64,000 nt of DNA from Candidatus Nitrotoga sp. M5 (lineage in GTDB: Bacteria; Pseudomonadota; Gammaproteobacteria; Burkholderiales; Gallionellaceae), in the NCBI RefSeq assembly GCF_927904885.1, contig NZ_CAKMNW010000056.1:40933-104932 (forward strand), read 5' to 3'. The notes beneath the pieces are model-generated. The model saw nothing but the letters and a program-made list of their open reading frames with translations. It ran no database searches and was not told the DNA's origin. Positions 1 to 7,265 of this stretch are shown piece after piece. Position 1 is the stretch's first letter; every line of letters starts with the position of its first letter. Both the position numbers and the translations under genes were made by a program.

Positions 1-517
1 CCCGCTGGGTGTGGCCTGGAATGGCAACGGTAAAGTCGTGACCAAGGTGGGGACGGGTACCTTCGCTTATTCTGACAACAACACCGGGACATTAAATTAC
101 TCGATCAATGATGTAAATGGAACCAAGCAAATTACCCGGCAAATGTTTGCAGCCGGTGCCGTTCAACCACCAGTCGACTATTCTGCGCTCTGGTGGAACG
201 AAAACGAATCCGGCTGGGGACTAGCCATCACACAGCAGTATGGAATGATTTTTGCCACCATGTATACCTACGATGCCAGTGGCAATCCTGTCTGGTACGT
301 TGCTTCCAGTTGTCCCTTGACTGGTAATAGCTGCGCCGGTGATTTATACCAAGTCACCGGCGGGTCTGCGCCCACCAAGACATGGAACGACGCAGCTAAG
401 GTGGTAACGAAAGTCGGCACTGTCAACTTCGTCTTTCAAAACAGTAGCGCTGGTACCTTGACTTACACCATCAACGGAGTGAGTGGATCCAAGGCGATTT
501 CAAGGCAATTGTTTTAG
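1..517 (+). CDS. C-terminal part of a WWN-repeat (exported?) protein, truncated by the window edge
   Basis: The reading frame is open to the first base, so the true start lies outside the window. What remains holds two copies of a roughly 100-residue repeat. Each ends with the pattern KVVTKVGT, an aromatic strand, GTL-Y-IN-V-G-K-I-RQ(M/L)F; the second copy opens with a Trp-rich block (ALWWNENESGWGLAITQQ, then MYTYDASGNPVWYVASS). This Trp/Gly-rich beta repeat is common at the C-terminus of secreted betaproteobacterial proteins of varied function, but I do not know a defined role for it. The gene ends exactly on the second repeat (RQLF, stop). Function of the whole protein cannot be told. Confidence 0.75.
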   Translation, partial: PLGVAWNGNGKVVTKVGTGTFAYSDNNTGTLNYSINDVNGTKQITRQMFAAGAVQPPVDYSALWWNENESGWGLAITQQYGMIFATMYTYDASGNPVWYVASSCPLTGNSCAGDLYQVTGGSAPTKTWNDAAKVVTKVGTVNFVFQNSSAGTLTYTINGVSGSKAISRQLF

Positions 518-597
518 GGGGCTGTTGTGACGGGTAGAGCCAGCTCTGGACTGGACGTTCTGGCAAGCAAACATTGCTGGAGCGGTTGTGGTTGGTT

Positions 598-619
598 CTT
601 GAGTCCGACAGGCTGGTAG
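598..619 (+). repeat. Dispersed REP-like repeat, copy 1
   Basis: The core GTCCGACAGGCTGGTAG matches copies at 17495-17518 and 20184-20208 (same strand) and at 22001-22025 and 34727-34749 (opposite strand). It lies in non-coding DNA and directly abuts a GTGGGCAC palindrome. Confidence 0.65.
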
Positions 620-620
620 G

Positions 621-646
621 GTGGGTACGTCTTTGTGCCCACGCGG
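621..646 (-). repeat. GTGGGCAC palindromic repeat, copy A (inverted, diverged)
   Basis: Its reverse complement starts TCCGCGTGGGCAC and ends GTACCCAC, matching copies at 845-868 and 1978-2003 with one arm diverged. It lies immediately after the REP-like copy at 598-619. Confidence 0.6.
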
Positions 647-844
647 ATTCGTCATTTTGGTGTGAACAGTTAGTCACGTTATCGCCGCGCAATGGCTGCG
701 GGCTCAAGCTATTTCTTTACGGTGGTCGCTTACTGGCGGCAGTCGATTCTATGTGACGAAGGAATTCGTATGGCATTGCGCGCCTCGATCGAATTGGTCT
801 GGTTCAATGGAAAGCGCGGTGCTGGGATATGATTGACGCTGTCC

Positions 845-868
845 GCGTGGGCACAGACGTGCCCACGC
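845..868 (+). repeat. GTGGGCAC palindromic repeat, copy B
   Basis: Perfect 10-base arms (GCGTGGGCAC / GTGCCCACGC) around the loop AGAC. It is flanked by GCTGTCC on the left and TACTTGACT on the right; both flanks are shared with the copy at 1978-2003, so the repeat unit is longer than the palindrome. Confidence 0.75.
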
Positions 869-912
869 TACTTGACTGGTAATCAAATATTTATGGTACG
901 GTATCTACTTGA

Positions 913-1299
913 CTATAAAATATAAAAATTTTCCTGAATTTCAAAGTCATCTTGCGCCAACAGCCAATTTCCATCGTTCTGAAGATCCCACTTTTCTAGA
1001 GTAATGATTCCGCGTTCCACATTCGTTGTCCAACTTGCAGACAACAGAACGGTGGATGCATCGACGACTTCTAGATTTACATCGCCATATCTTAATTCGC
1101 CAGCCCCAGAGGCCAGGAAAGGCCTCCAGAAAGCGTCGATCTCACCGGTTCCTTTAAACGTACCCAAAGGTTTGGCGTTGATAACCGCATCCACCTGATA
1201 TCCAGCGATATAAGTGTCGATATCTCCTTTATTAAAGGCTTCAATCCACTTTTGACTGCATACCAAAACAGCTTGCTTTATCTTTTCATCGTTGCTCAT
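913..1299 (-). CDS. NTF2-like / SnoaL-type (DUF4440-like) small protein
   Basis: A 128-residue protein with the usual order of the NTF2-like fold: an N-terminal helix (KQAVLVCSQKWIEAFNKGDIDTY), then a segment with DAVINAKPLGTFKGTGEIDAFW, then beta strands ending LEKWDLQNDGNWLLAQDDFE. This is the standard look of the DUF4440/SnoaL superfamily, whose members range from ketosteroid-isomerase-like enzymes to ligand-binding proteins. No signal peptide is visible, so it is probably cytoplasmic. It lies 12 bases downstream of the DsrE-like gene on the same strand, so the two are probably co-transcribed. The substrate is unknown. Confidence 0.75.
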   Translation of the reverse strand: MSNDEKIKQAVLVCSQKWIEAFNKGDIDTYIAGYQVDAVINAKPLGTFKGTGEIDAFWRPFLASGAGELRYGDVNLEVVDASTVLLSASWTTNVERGIITLEKWDLQNDGNWLLAQDDFEIQENFYIL

Positions 1300-1311
1300 A
1301 GTAAGAGTTTT

Positions 1312-1773
1312 TTAAGGCTTGATATAGAGATATCCCTGCTCTTGAAGATCAGCAATACGCTTGACGGCCACGGGGTGTTCGGTAGGCACAAAACCGGATA
1401 CCAGAGATTCCAGTGGTTTATTGAAAAGTTTCATTGAGACCTGACACATCTCGGGCTGAACCCCTTTGTCGATAACCACTGCCAGGTTTTTCTTTAGAAC
1501 AGGGTCGACTGTTTCTTTATCGAACAGCTTCAAAGCGGGACCATGCACCACGACTTTGATATCGATCTTATCGGGCCCGCCTTCTGCTTCCATATGTTTA
1601 TTGATTAAAGCCATTGCATATTTTACAACTCCGACATCCGAGCCATCGATATGATAAAGAACTTTCAATCTGCCGTTTTCATCACGGTGATTGCCAGTCT
1701 CCGCGCTGGAAGTTATTGAAACGAGACAAAGCAAACCCGCAAAAATCAAAGAGCTTATTTTTTTATAATTCAT
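1312..1773 (-). CDS. Exported DsrE/DsrF-like protein
   Basis: A 153-residue protein with an N-terminal signal peptide (residues 1-24, hydrophobic core LIFAGLLCLVSITSS, then AE). The mature part has the DsrE-like pattern: LKVLYHIDGSDVGVVKYAMALINKH, then IKVVVHGPALKLF, and one conserved Cys in QPEMCQVSMK. Proteins of this family bind or relay sulfur or serve unknown periplasmic roles; the single Cys near residue 113 could be the reactive one. GGAG lies 7 bases before the ATG. The NTF2-like gene follows. Periplasmic location is inferred from the signal peptide. Confidence 0.8.
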   Translation of the reverse strand: MNYKKISSLIFAGLLCLVSITSSAETGNHRDENGRLKVLYHIDGSDVGVVKYAMALINKHMEAEGGPDKIDIKVVVHGPALKLFDKETVDPVLKKNLAVVIDKGVQPEMCQVSMKLFNKPLESLVSGFVPTEHPVAVKRIADLQEQGYLYIKP

Positions 1774-2075
1774 GAGAAATCTCCATTATAAATAGGAACA
1801 ATACAACGAGTGTATCATTATCCAAATGAAGGAAAGGGCGGATTAAAACAGTGAAGCTGGACCTACGAATTTAGTTATTTTCAGAGTGTTCGAGGCGGGC
1901 GATAGCGCGTAATAATTTCTTCTGTGTTTCGATGTGTTCTTCTTCAAGATAACTAGGATAGTTTGGGTCAGCTGTCCGCGTGGGCACAAAATCGTGCCCA
2001 CGCTACTTGACTACTTGACTGATGAGGGAGGGAAAGCGTGAACCTGTTCTCTACTCTACCCAATTTTTTCTTGGG
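1774..2075. other. Gap with one GTGGGCAC palindrome
   Basis: No gene seen. The palindrome copy at 1978-2003 is the only structured element noticed; the rest is AT-rich. Confidence 0.5.
1978..2003 (+). repeat. GTGGGCAC palindromic repeat, copy C
   Basis: Perfect 10-base arms (GCGTGGGCAC / GTGCCCACGC) around AAAATC. The flanks GCTGTCC and TACTTGACT are the same as at 845-868, and the right flank is partly duplicated (CTACTTGACTACTTGACT). Confidence 0.75.
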
Positions 2076-2528
2076 TTAGGCATCGTTACTGATCACTCTA
2101 ACGATTTCAATGACAACCGGGAAAATGGCCATTGTCAAGACAGTTATTAACATGATGAGACCTGTACGGGCGTCCTCGGGAGTGAAGGCTGCTGAGATGG
2201 CACACAGAACAAGAGCACCAAGCATGCCCCAGAATATTGGCATCAGTCGACGTGCGCGACTCGCAGGTGAAGTCGAGGAGCTTCTTGGTAGAGACAGCAA
2301 GGTCGTAAGTACAAATGCGATGATGAACAGAGCAAAGAAGCAGAGGTACAAACCTGCGCTAGACGCCTTGATGGTTCCTGACAGGATTGAAGACTTCAAA
2401 TCGATCATACCTTCCGCCGCGATACCTTGAAACAGCATCCAAGCGCCAAGGCCAAAAAGACCGAACGCTCCAATCAGTGCAACGAGGCGAATCCAATCGT
2501 TTGGCGTCCAATTCCGAGACGTGTCCAT
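2076..2528 (-). CDS. Small four-helix inner-membrane protein of unknown function
   Basis: A 150-residue protein with four clear hydrophobic segments, at about residues 12-34, 54-78, 93-112 and 122-145, joined by short polar loops. The loop between helices 2 and 3 is Ser/Arg-rich (LPRSSSTSPASRARR) and probably cytoplasmic. I do not recognise a family. The gene stands alone between non-coding stretches. An open frame on the opposite strand (2110-2430) is its shadow, since the membrane-protein pattern is only on the minus strand. Confidence 0.6.
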   Translation of the reverse strand: MDTSRNWTPNDWIRLVALIGAFGLFGLGAWMLFQGIAAEGMIDLKSSILSGTIKASSAGLYLCFFALFIIAFVLTTLLSLPRSSSTSPASRARRLMPIFWGMLGALVLCAISAAFTPEDARTGLIMLITVLTMAIFPVVIEIVRVISNDA

Positions 2529-2831
2529 ATCGTGATGCCTAAAGTAACATAGAAAACATTTTCATAAGCGAGTAGTACTGCCTATATCGGTACACATTGC
2601 CAAGCATCACCAACTCCCCAATATTTTCATTATCTTAGCCGTTAATTTGGCTAAACATTAATTATAGAGCAGCCTAAAATTCTGCTGATGGAAGCTCAAG
2701 CTGTTTCACTGATTACTCCCAAATTACTCGATCGGTTACTCTCTTATACTCAATGCATTATTGTCTTGAATACGGGGGCCACTATACCAAACAGTTCCAA
2801 CAATTATGGCTGAACGATTAAGGCCCAACGA
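2529..2831. other. Gap, nothing recognised
   Basis: About 300 AT-rich bases downstream of gpsA and upstream of the small membrane-protein gene. No gene, strong hairpin or repeat was recognised. Confidence 0.4.
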
Positions 2832-3821
2832 CTAATTAAATTCGGAGTTGGGCGCACGATTAAGCAGTGCCTCGACCGCGCTCGCTGCCGGCACCTGCTC
2901 ATACAAAACGCTGTAAACTGCCGTACAGATTGGCATGTCTACGCCCAGACGTTGCGCCAGATGATGCACTTCTCGTACGGTATAGACGCCCTCCGCGACG
3001 TGACCCAGTTGGTTCAGAATGTCTGGCAACGCTTGCTGCTTTGCCAGCAAAATTCCGACTTGTCGGTTGCGCGAAAGATCTCCAGTGCAAGTCAAAATTA
3101 AATCGCCAGCACCAGATAATCCACTCAAGGTTTCCGCACACGCACCCATTTTCAATCCCAGTCTTGTCATTTCTGCCAGCCCGCGTGTAATCAGCCCGGC
3201 ACGTGCGTTTTGCCCATAACCCATGCCTTCGGCAATGCCAGCGGCAATAGCCAGTACGTTCTTGACAGCGCCGCCCACCTCTACGCCCATCACATCAGTG
3301 CTGGAGTAGACACGCAAGGACGAGTGATGCAAGGATTGCGCGACTTGTTTGGCAAATTTCTCATCGGTCGATGCCAAAATCATGGCTGTGGGAAGGTCGC
3401 GTGCCACTTCCAAAGCGAAGCTCGGGCCGGACAGCACGCCACAGGAGAAATTTTGCGGTAAGGTTTCTGCGGCCACTTGATGCGGCAGCTGTGTGGTACT
3501 TGCCTCGAAACCCTTGCACGCCCAAATTACCGGAATCGGCACAGGCATTGCCGCGATCTGTTGCAGTGTGGCACGCAGCGCAGCAATTGGCACAGCAACC
3601 AATATTAATTCTGCGTTAGTGAATGCGGCTTGCAAGTCGGCAGTCAGGTTCAGATTCTGCGGCAATGGAACTTCCGGCAGGTAGCGTTGATTGTGATGGG
3701 TAGCACGCATTGCTTCGATTTGCGCCGCGTTGTATGCCCATAATGTGACACGATGACGTGCAGACAGATTGATAGCCAGCGCGCTGCCCCATGCGCCAGC
3801 ACCTAAAATAGTAATGTTCAT
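2832..3821 (-). CDS. gpsA: Glycerol-3-phosphate dehydrogenase [NAD(P)+]
   Basis: Reduces dihydroxyacetone phosphate to sn-glycerol 3-phosphate in the cytoplasm, the entry step of phospholipid synthesis. The 329-residue length is typical. The N-terminus carries the Rossmann motif ILGAGAWGSALAINLS. Further family blocks are CGVLSGPSFALEVA, VGGAVKNVLAIAAGIAEGMGYGQNA with the catalytic Lys, and GLSGAGDLILTCTGDLSRNRQVG. It is the last gene of the minus-strand run rhodanese-grxC-secB-SH3-gpsA and starts 11 bases after the SH3 gene. The secB-gpsA association is conserved in many proteobacteria. Confidence 0.97.
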   Translation of the reverse strand: MNITILGAGAWGSALAINLSARHRVTLWAYNAAQIEAMRATHHNQRYLPEVPLPQNLNLTADLQAAFTNAELILVAVPIAALRATLQQIAAMPVPIPVIWACKGFEASTTQLPHQVAAETLPQNFSCGVLSGPSFALEVARDLPTAMILASTDEKFAKQVAQSLHHSSLRVYSSTDVMGVEVGGAVKNVLAIAAGIAEGMGYGQNARAGLITRGLAEMTRLGLKMGACAETLSGLSGAGDLILTCTGDLSRNRQVGILLAKQQALPDILNQLGHVAEGVYTVREVHHLAQRLGVDMPICTAVYSVLYEQVPAASAVEALLNRAPNSEFN

Positions 3822-3831
3822 CGATTAACGG

Positions 3832-4281
3832 CTAATCGCCCCATACTTCGGTCGCTCTCACATAGCCTGCCATGCCATCCGGGTGACGTACTTTGACCCA
3901 GCCATTGCCTAAGTTTTCCAACCATTCCAACGCTACTTGCTGACTTGTGTTGAACGCTAACGGCGCATCCTCATCTGGCTCCTCATACACCATGGCAAGT
4001 GGTGACGTCACTTCCACAAAGCGCTTGCTGCTGAGGGCATTTTTTTCTATCCAAGCCAGGCTGCCGGAACTATCACGTACTTTAACCCAGCCATCCAAGC
4101 TAACTACCTGCTCCAGCGGCAAGTAACGGTTAACCACAAATAATTTTTTTGCTTTAGCCGAGGGCGCATCATAGAGAACAGCGGAACTGTCCGCGACAGA
4201 CACGTAGTCCAGCGCATGCGAGGAACCCGCCGCTGTGAATAGAGCAATGAACAGGATTGATAAAGCAACAGGTGGTTTCAT
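3832..4281 (-). CDS. Exported SH3-domain protein
   Basis: A protein of about 149 residues with a signal peptide ending near SSHA, followed by two bacterial SH3-like units. The first (about residues 25-80) has VLYDAPSAKAKKLFVV...GWVKVRDSSGSLAWIEK; the second (85-149) has MVYEEPDEDAP...GWVKVRHPDGMAGYVRATEVWG. Such domains usually bind peptidoglycan or other cell-wall ligands, so a periplasmic role is inferred. Two starts are possible: ATG at 4281 (used here) or TTG at 4287, which overlaps the secB stop. Neither has a clear ribosome site, so translation may be coupled to secB. Confidence 0.8.
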   Translation of the reverse strand: MKPPVALSILFIALFTAAGSSHALDYVSVADSSAVLYDAPSAKAKKLFVVNRYLPLEQVVSLDGWVKVRDSSGSLAWIEKNALSSKRFVEVTSPLAMVYEEPDEDAPLAFNTSQQVALEWLENLGNGWVKVRHPDGMAGYVRATEVWGD

Positions 4282-4283
4282 TT

Positions 4284-4802
4284 TCAATGCTGGGTAGGCG
4301 CTGCGGCTTTTTCTTGTTCTTGTAACTTCTGCTGTTTTTGCTGCTGGTACACCGCTTCAAAATTGATCGGATTAAGGAACACGGGTGCAAACCCAGCGTG
4401 AATCGCCATATTTGATACCACTTCTCGGAGATAAGGATAAAGTATGTTAGGGCAGATGATTGCCAATATTGGCTCCAGTTCTTCCGGCGGCAGATTGCGC
4501 ACATGAAAAATACCGGCCTGCTTAGCCTCGATCAAGAACATGACCTTGTCTTTTTCCGGCAGCTTGGCGGTGACTGTAACCGTGACGACTACTTCAAATA
4601 GACCATCTTCCATACGCGAGCTCTGTGTATATAACTGCAGATCAATATTCGGATTTTCGCGTTCCAAAAAAATGCTAGGCGCATTAGGGCTTTCCAGTGA
4701 GAGATCTTTCACATACATCTTCTCGATATTGAATAGAGGTTGTTGCTGATCGGGTGCAGCTGCAGCTGCGGCTGCGTCTGCGGGTGCGTCTGCTTCACTC
4801 AT
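4284..4802 (-). CDS. secB: Protein-export chaperone SecB
   Basis: SecB is a cytoplasmic tetrameric chaperone that keeps preproteins unfolded and hands them to SecA. The 172-residue length fits the family. Recognisable blocks are FNIEKMYVKDLSLESPNAP, a strand region with EVVVTVTVTAK, and the C-terminal part AGIFHVRNLPPEELEPILAIICPNILYPYLREVVS followed by GFAPVFLNPINFEA. The N-terminus is an Ala-rich acidic tail (ADAPADAAAAAAAPD). It lies between grxC and the SH3 gene in one minus-strand operon. Confidence 0.97.
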   Translation of the reverse strand: MSEADAPADAAAAAAAPDQQQPLFNIEKMYVKDLSLESPNAPSIFLERENPNIDLQLYTQSSRMEDGLFEVVVTVTVTAKLPEKDKVMFLIEAKQAGIFHVRNLPPEELEPILAIICPNILYPYLREVVSNMAIHAGFAPVFLNPINFEAVYQQQKQQKLQEQEKAAAPTQH

Positions 4803-4825
4803 GATATGTATCCTTCCGTATAAAA

Positions 4826-5083
4826 TTAACTATTCAATAATTGGTTTAATTTACCACTATGGTCCAACGCCGCCAGGTTATCGTAGGTGCCAACAAGGTA
4901 TGTGCCTATGTAAATTTGCGGCACGGTGCGACATCCGGTAGCTTCCATCATTACTCGACGCGCTTCCGGTTGCAAATCTACACGTATTTTTTCGATTTCC
5001 GTTACACCTCGGGCGCGTAACAGGCGCTCGGCTAGCACGCAATAAGGGCAAATTGCAGTGCAATACATCAATATTTTAGGCAT
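4826..5083 (-). CDS. grxC: Glutaredoxin 3
   Basis: An 85-residue dithiol glutaredoxin of the cytoplasm that reduces protein disulfides and glutathione mixed disulfides. It shows the CPYC active site at residues 11-14 (TAICPYCVLAERLL), the cis-Pro segment CRTVPQIYIGTYLVGTYDNL (TVPQ, then the glutathione-binding GTYDN), and normal length. It starts 2 bases after the rhodanese gene, and secB follows after 23 bases, which is the conserved betaproteobacterial order. Confidence 0.96.
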   Translation of the reverse strand: MPKILMYCTAICPYCVLAERLLRARGVTEIEKIRVDLQPEARRVMMEATGCRTVPQIYIGTYLVGTYDNLAALDHSGKLNQLLNS

Positions 5084-5085
5084 CG

Positions 5086-5496
5086 TTATTTTTTCAATGG
5101 TAGGCCGGCCTTCTGCCAGGCTAGCAAACCCCCCGCCAAATTATGCGCCGACTCAAATCCATGCTTGCGTAACAATACGCATGCGGCTGCCGAACGTTGA
5201 TCGCTGTTGTCCATCACTACGATGGGTTGCGACCGATAGCGTTCTAATTCTCCAATGCTCTCATTAAGCTTGCCAAGCGGAATTTGTTTGGCATTCAGGA
5301 CATGTCCAGTTTTGAAATCTGCCGCTTCACGCACATCCAGGACTAATGCATTCTTGTAGTTGATCAGTTGCAGAGCAGCGGCACTGCTGACTTCTTTTAT
5401 CCCACGTATGCTGTTACCCATAAACGACCATAGCAGCATCAAACCGCTACTCACGGCCACTAAAATCATCCAGATATTATCTTGCATGAACTGCAT
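5086..5496 (-). CDS. Membrane-anchored rhodanese-like protein lacking the catalytic Cys
   Basis: A 136-residue YibN-like protein with one N-terminal membrane helix (about residues 8-26, IWMILVAVSSGLMLLWSFMG) and a rhodanese domain: ALQLINYKNALVLDVREAADFKTGHVLNAKQIPLG. In active rhodaneses the loop reads C-x-x-G-x-R; here it is DNSDQRS, so the catalytic Cys is replaced by Asp. Sulfur transfer by this domain is therefore unlikely, and a binding or scaffold role is inferred. It is the first gene of the grxC-secB-gpsA run. Confidence 0.85.
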   Translation of the reverse strand: MQFMQDNIWMILVAVSSGLMLLWSFMGNSIRGIKEVSSAAALQLINYKNALVLDVREAADFKTGHVLNAKQIPLGKLNESIGELERYRSQPIVVMDNSDQRSAAACVLLRKHGFESAHNLAGGLLAWQKAGLPLKK

Positions 5497-5786
5497 ACTG
5501 CCGCTCCTTGTATTTTTTTGAGGGCAAATTCTAGCAGAGCAGCGAAGTTCTCGGGGGCTTTCTGTGTCAACGCGCTTAGATATTTACGTGCGGACGTGAA
5601 ATTATCAGGATAAGATCAAATGGCGCGTTCCATCTGTAACTGTGCTGCAGCCTGCTAACCAGACAAGGCCAACAACAATGCGTCTCGATACACTACTAAA
5701 TCAATCGGTGCAAAAGACATCACTTTTTCATTCGAGATTAATTTGTCAGCGAGATGGACAGTACACACCTTTATTTTGCCGCTCAT
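5497..5786 (-). pseudogene. Decayed coding remnant upstream of the rhodanese gene
   Basis: Reading the minus strand from an ATG at 5786 gives one continuous frame with protein-like composition, broken by two stops. It runs MSGKIKV...LVVYRDALLLALSG, stop, QAAAQLQMERAI, stop, SYPDNFTSARKYLSALTQ, then ENFAALLEFALKK. The last part recalls the C-terminal tail of O-antigen ligase/PglL-type polymerases (Wzy_C_2-like), but this is a memory-based resemblance only. The frame runs on into the rhodanese start region. I infer a dead 3' gene fragment; the family assignment is weak. Confidence 0.4.
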
Positions 5787-5879
5787 GAAGAAATCAAAGT
5801 AAGGGGCCGCTAAAAATTCAGTTATCTATGCCATAACGAACAGTATGCAATAACGAACAGAATGTAAATTAAAGAGGCG

Positions 5880-6746
5880 TTAAGGTTTGATACGATAAAA
5901 TCGCGTTGCTAGCGTATCCCCTTTGACATCGTCTAAGCGATCATTAATAACAAGCCCCAATTTTTCTAGTCGGTCATCTGGGTGGGGGTGTGTTTTGAAT
6001 AGCAGTGACACGCTACCGTCGTCTTTGGCGAAATGGCCTATTTGCTGTAGCACTTCGGGAAAAGCGAAGGCGTCATAACCGGCGCGCGTGGCAAGCACTA
6101 CCGCGATGCGGTCAGCCTCGAACTCAGCATTTTTGTCGAGCGAGCGTGCCACAACTTCCGCACCGTTGCCAATCAGCTTCTGGACTTGGTTATTTCCGCC
6201 GACCTGGCCAGAAAGTAATTTTCCGCCTAAGTCTATCAGGCTGCTTTGCTGTAAGATTTTCAAATGATGCTTGCGTATAACATGGCCGATTTCGTGACCT
6301 AGCACCCCGGCCAGCTCGGCCTCGTTCTGCAATAAGCTATACAGTCCGCGAGTTAGGAAAATATAGCCGCCCGGTGCGGCGAAGGCATTAACGTCGTTTG
6401 ATTCAATCACACCGAAATGCCAAGGTAAATCTGGGCGCTCGCTTTGACTTGCCACCCAACGCCCGACATTATTGACATATGTTTGCAAGCTCTGATCTTT
6501 GACAAGTGCAGATGCACCCAACAAGTTGCCTGCAATTTGCCTGCCTATTGCAATTTCCTCTTCCTGCGAAGTGCCAGCAAGCCCCAACAATGCTTTACTT
6601 GTTGCAGCGTCTGACTTCTCTTCAATCTTTTTTTGAATGCCATCCTTAAGTACTTTTTTGAATCCCTCTTCGAAATCAAAACTCCAGGCAGTACTGCAGG
6701 CAAGCGTCAATACAGTGATCGACAAGTATTTTATTATCGCTTTCAT
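5880..6746 (-). CDS. M48-family zinc metalloprotease (exported)
   Basis: A 288-residue protein with a signal peptide (residues 1-22, ending TAWS). The peptidase M48 core has the zinc motif HEIGHVIRKHH near residue 150 and the third ligand in EFEADRIAVVLATRAGYD. The preceding block NAFAAPGGYIFLTRGLYSLLQNEAELAGVLG is typical of the family (YfgC/BepA, LoiP and relatives), which act on misfolded outer-membrane or periplasmic proteins. There is no TPR tail, unlike BepA. It is the last gene of the CHASE2-SH3-M48 operon, 12 bases after the SH3 gene. Confidence 0.9.
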   Translation of the reverse strand: MKAIIKYLSITVLTLACSTAWSFDFEEGFKKVLKDGIQKKIEEKSDAATSKALLGLAGTSQEEEIAIGRQIAGNLLGASALVKDQSLQTYVNNVGRWVASQSERPDLPWHFGVIESNDVNAFAAPGGYIFLTRGLYSLLQNEAELAGVLGHEIGHVIRKHHLKILQQSSLIDLGGKLLSGQVGGNNQVQKLIGNGAEVVARSLDKNAEFEADRIAVVLATRAGYDAFAFPEVLQQIGHFAKDDGSVSLLFKTHPHPDDRLEKLGLVINDRLDDVKGDTLATRFYRIKP

Positions 6747-6758
6747 CAGAGCAGTCCT

Positions 6759-7265
6759 TTATTTTGTGGAAACTTCTGGAGAAGGAAGGTAATCGAATTC
6801 GCGCGCAACCAGTTTCCCTTGAGTGGCAAACACCTGAGCTTCAGCTCGGGTTATCGCATACGACTCGACCAGATTTAGTTCGGATTCATTAAATTTTGCG
6901 GATTGCAGCTCGAATTCGTCTAGGCCACGAATACCTGTAGTGGCAACTACCTTACCTGTTCCTGCACGCCCCGACGCCATGCCCAAAAGCCCGCCTATAT
7001 TCCCAGAACGCTTACGAATATCTCCTTTGCGGACATTCAGCATGTGTACCCAGCCTTTACCTTTTGGGCTCTTTATGAGTAGCCAGCCGCCATTTTTTTT
7101 GACAATTTCCACTTTGTCGCCAATCGATAGCGTGGCAATTTTTTTAGCGTCTCGGAACGGTTCAACCCTGATGCCATCGGCCCTGATAACACTACCTGTT
7201 TCAGCGGCAAATACTGGCATAGCCAACAACGCGAATAAAGCAGCCCCTAATCTGATCGAATTCAT
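6759..7265 (-). CDS. Exported SH3-domain protein of the CHASE2 operon
   Basis: A 168-residue protein with a signal peptide (MNSIRLGAALFALLAMPVFA). An SH3-like domain covers about residues 25-80 (IRVEPFRDAKKIATLSIGD, then GGWLLIKSPKGKGWVHMLN). The C-terminal half holds a Gly-rich stretch (GNIGGLLGMASGRAG) and ATTGIRGLDEFELQSAKFN, without a family I recognise. It overlaps the end of the CHASE2 gene by 4 bases and is followed 12 bases later by the M48 protease. The order suggests one envelope function, but what it is cannot be read from sequence. Confidence 0.85.
   Translation of the reverse strand: MNSIRLGAALFALLAMPVFAAETGSVIRADGIRVEPFRDAKKIATLSIGDKVEIVKKNGGWLLIKSPKGKGWVHMLNVRKGDIRKRSGNIGGLLGMASGRAGTGKVVATTGIRGLDEFELQSAKFNESELNLVESYAITRAEAQVFATQGKLVAREFDYLPSPEVSTK

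Larger units (their letters stand above)
518..912. other. Gene-poor gap carrying repeats
   Basis: No convincing gene. The short open frames here lack family resemblance. The gap holds one copy of the GTCCGACAGGCTG repeat (598-619) and two copies of the GTGGGCAC palindrome (621-646 and 845-868). Confidence 0.6.

Noticed and set aside
2110..2430. 106-codon plus-strand frame opposite the small membrane protein
   Set aside because: The minus strand encodes four clean hydrophobic helices; the plus-strand product lacks structure.
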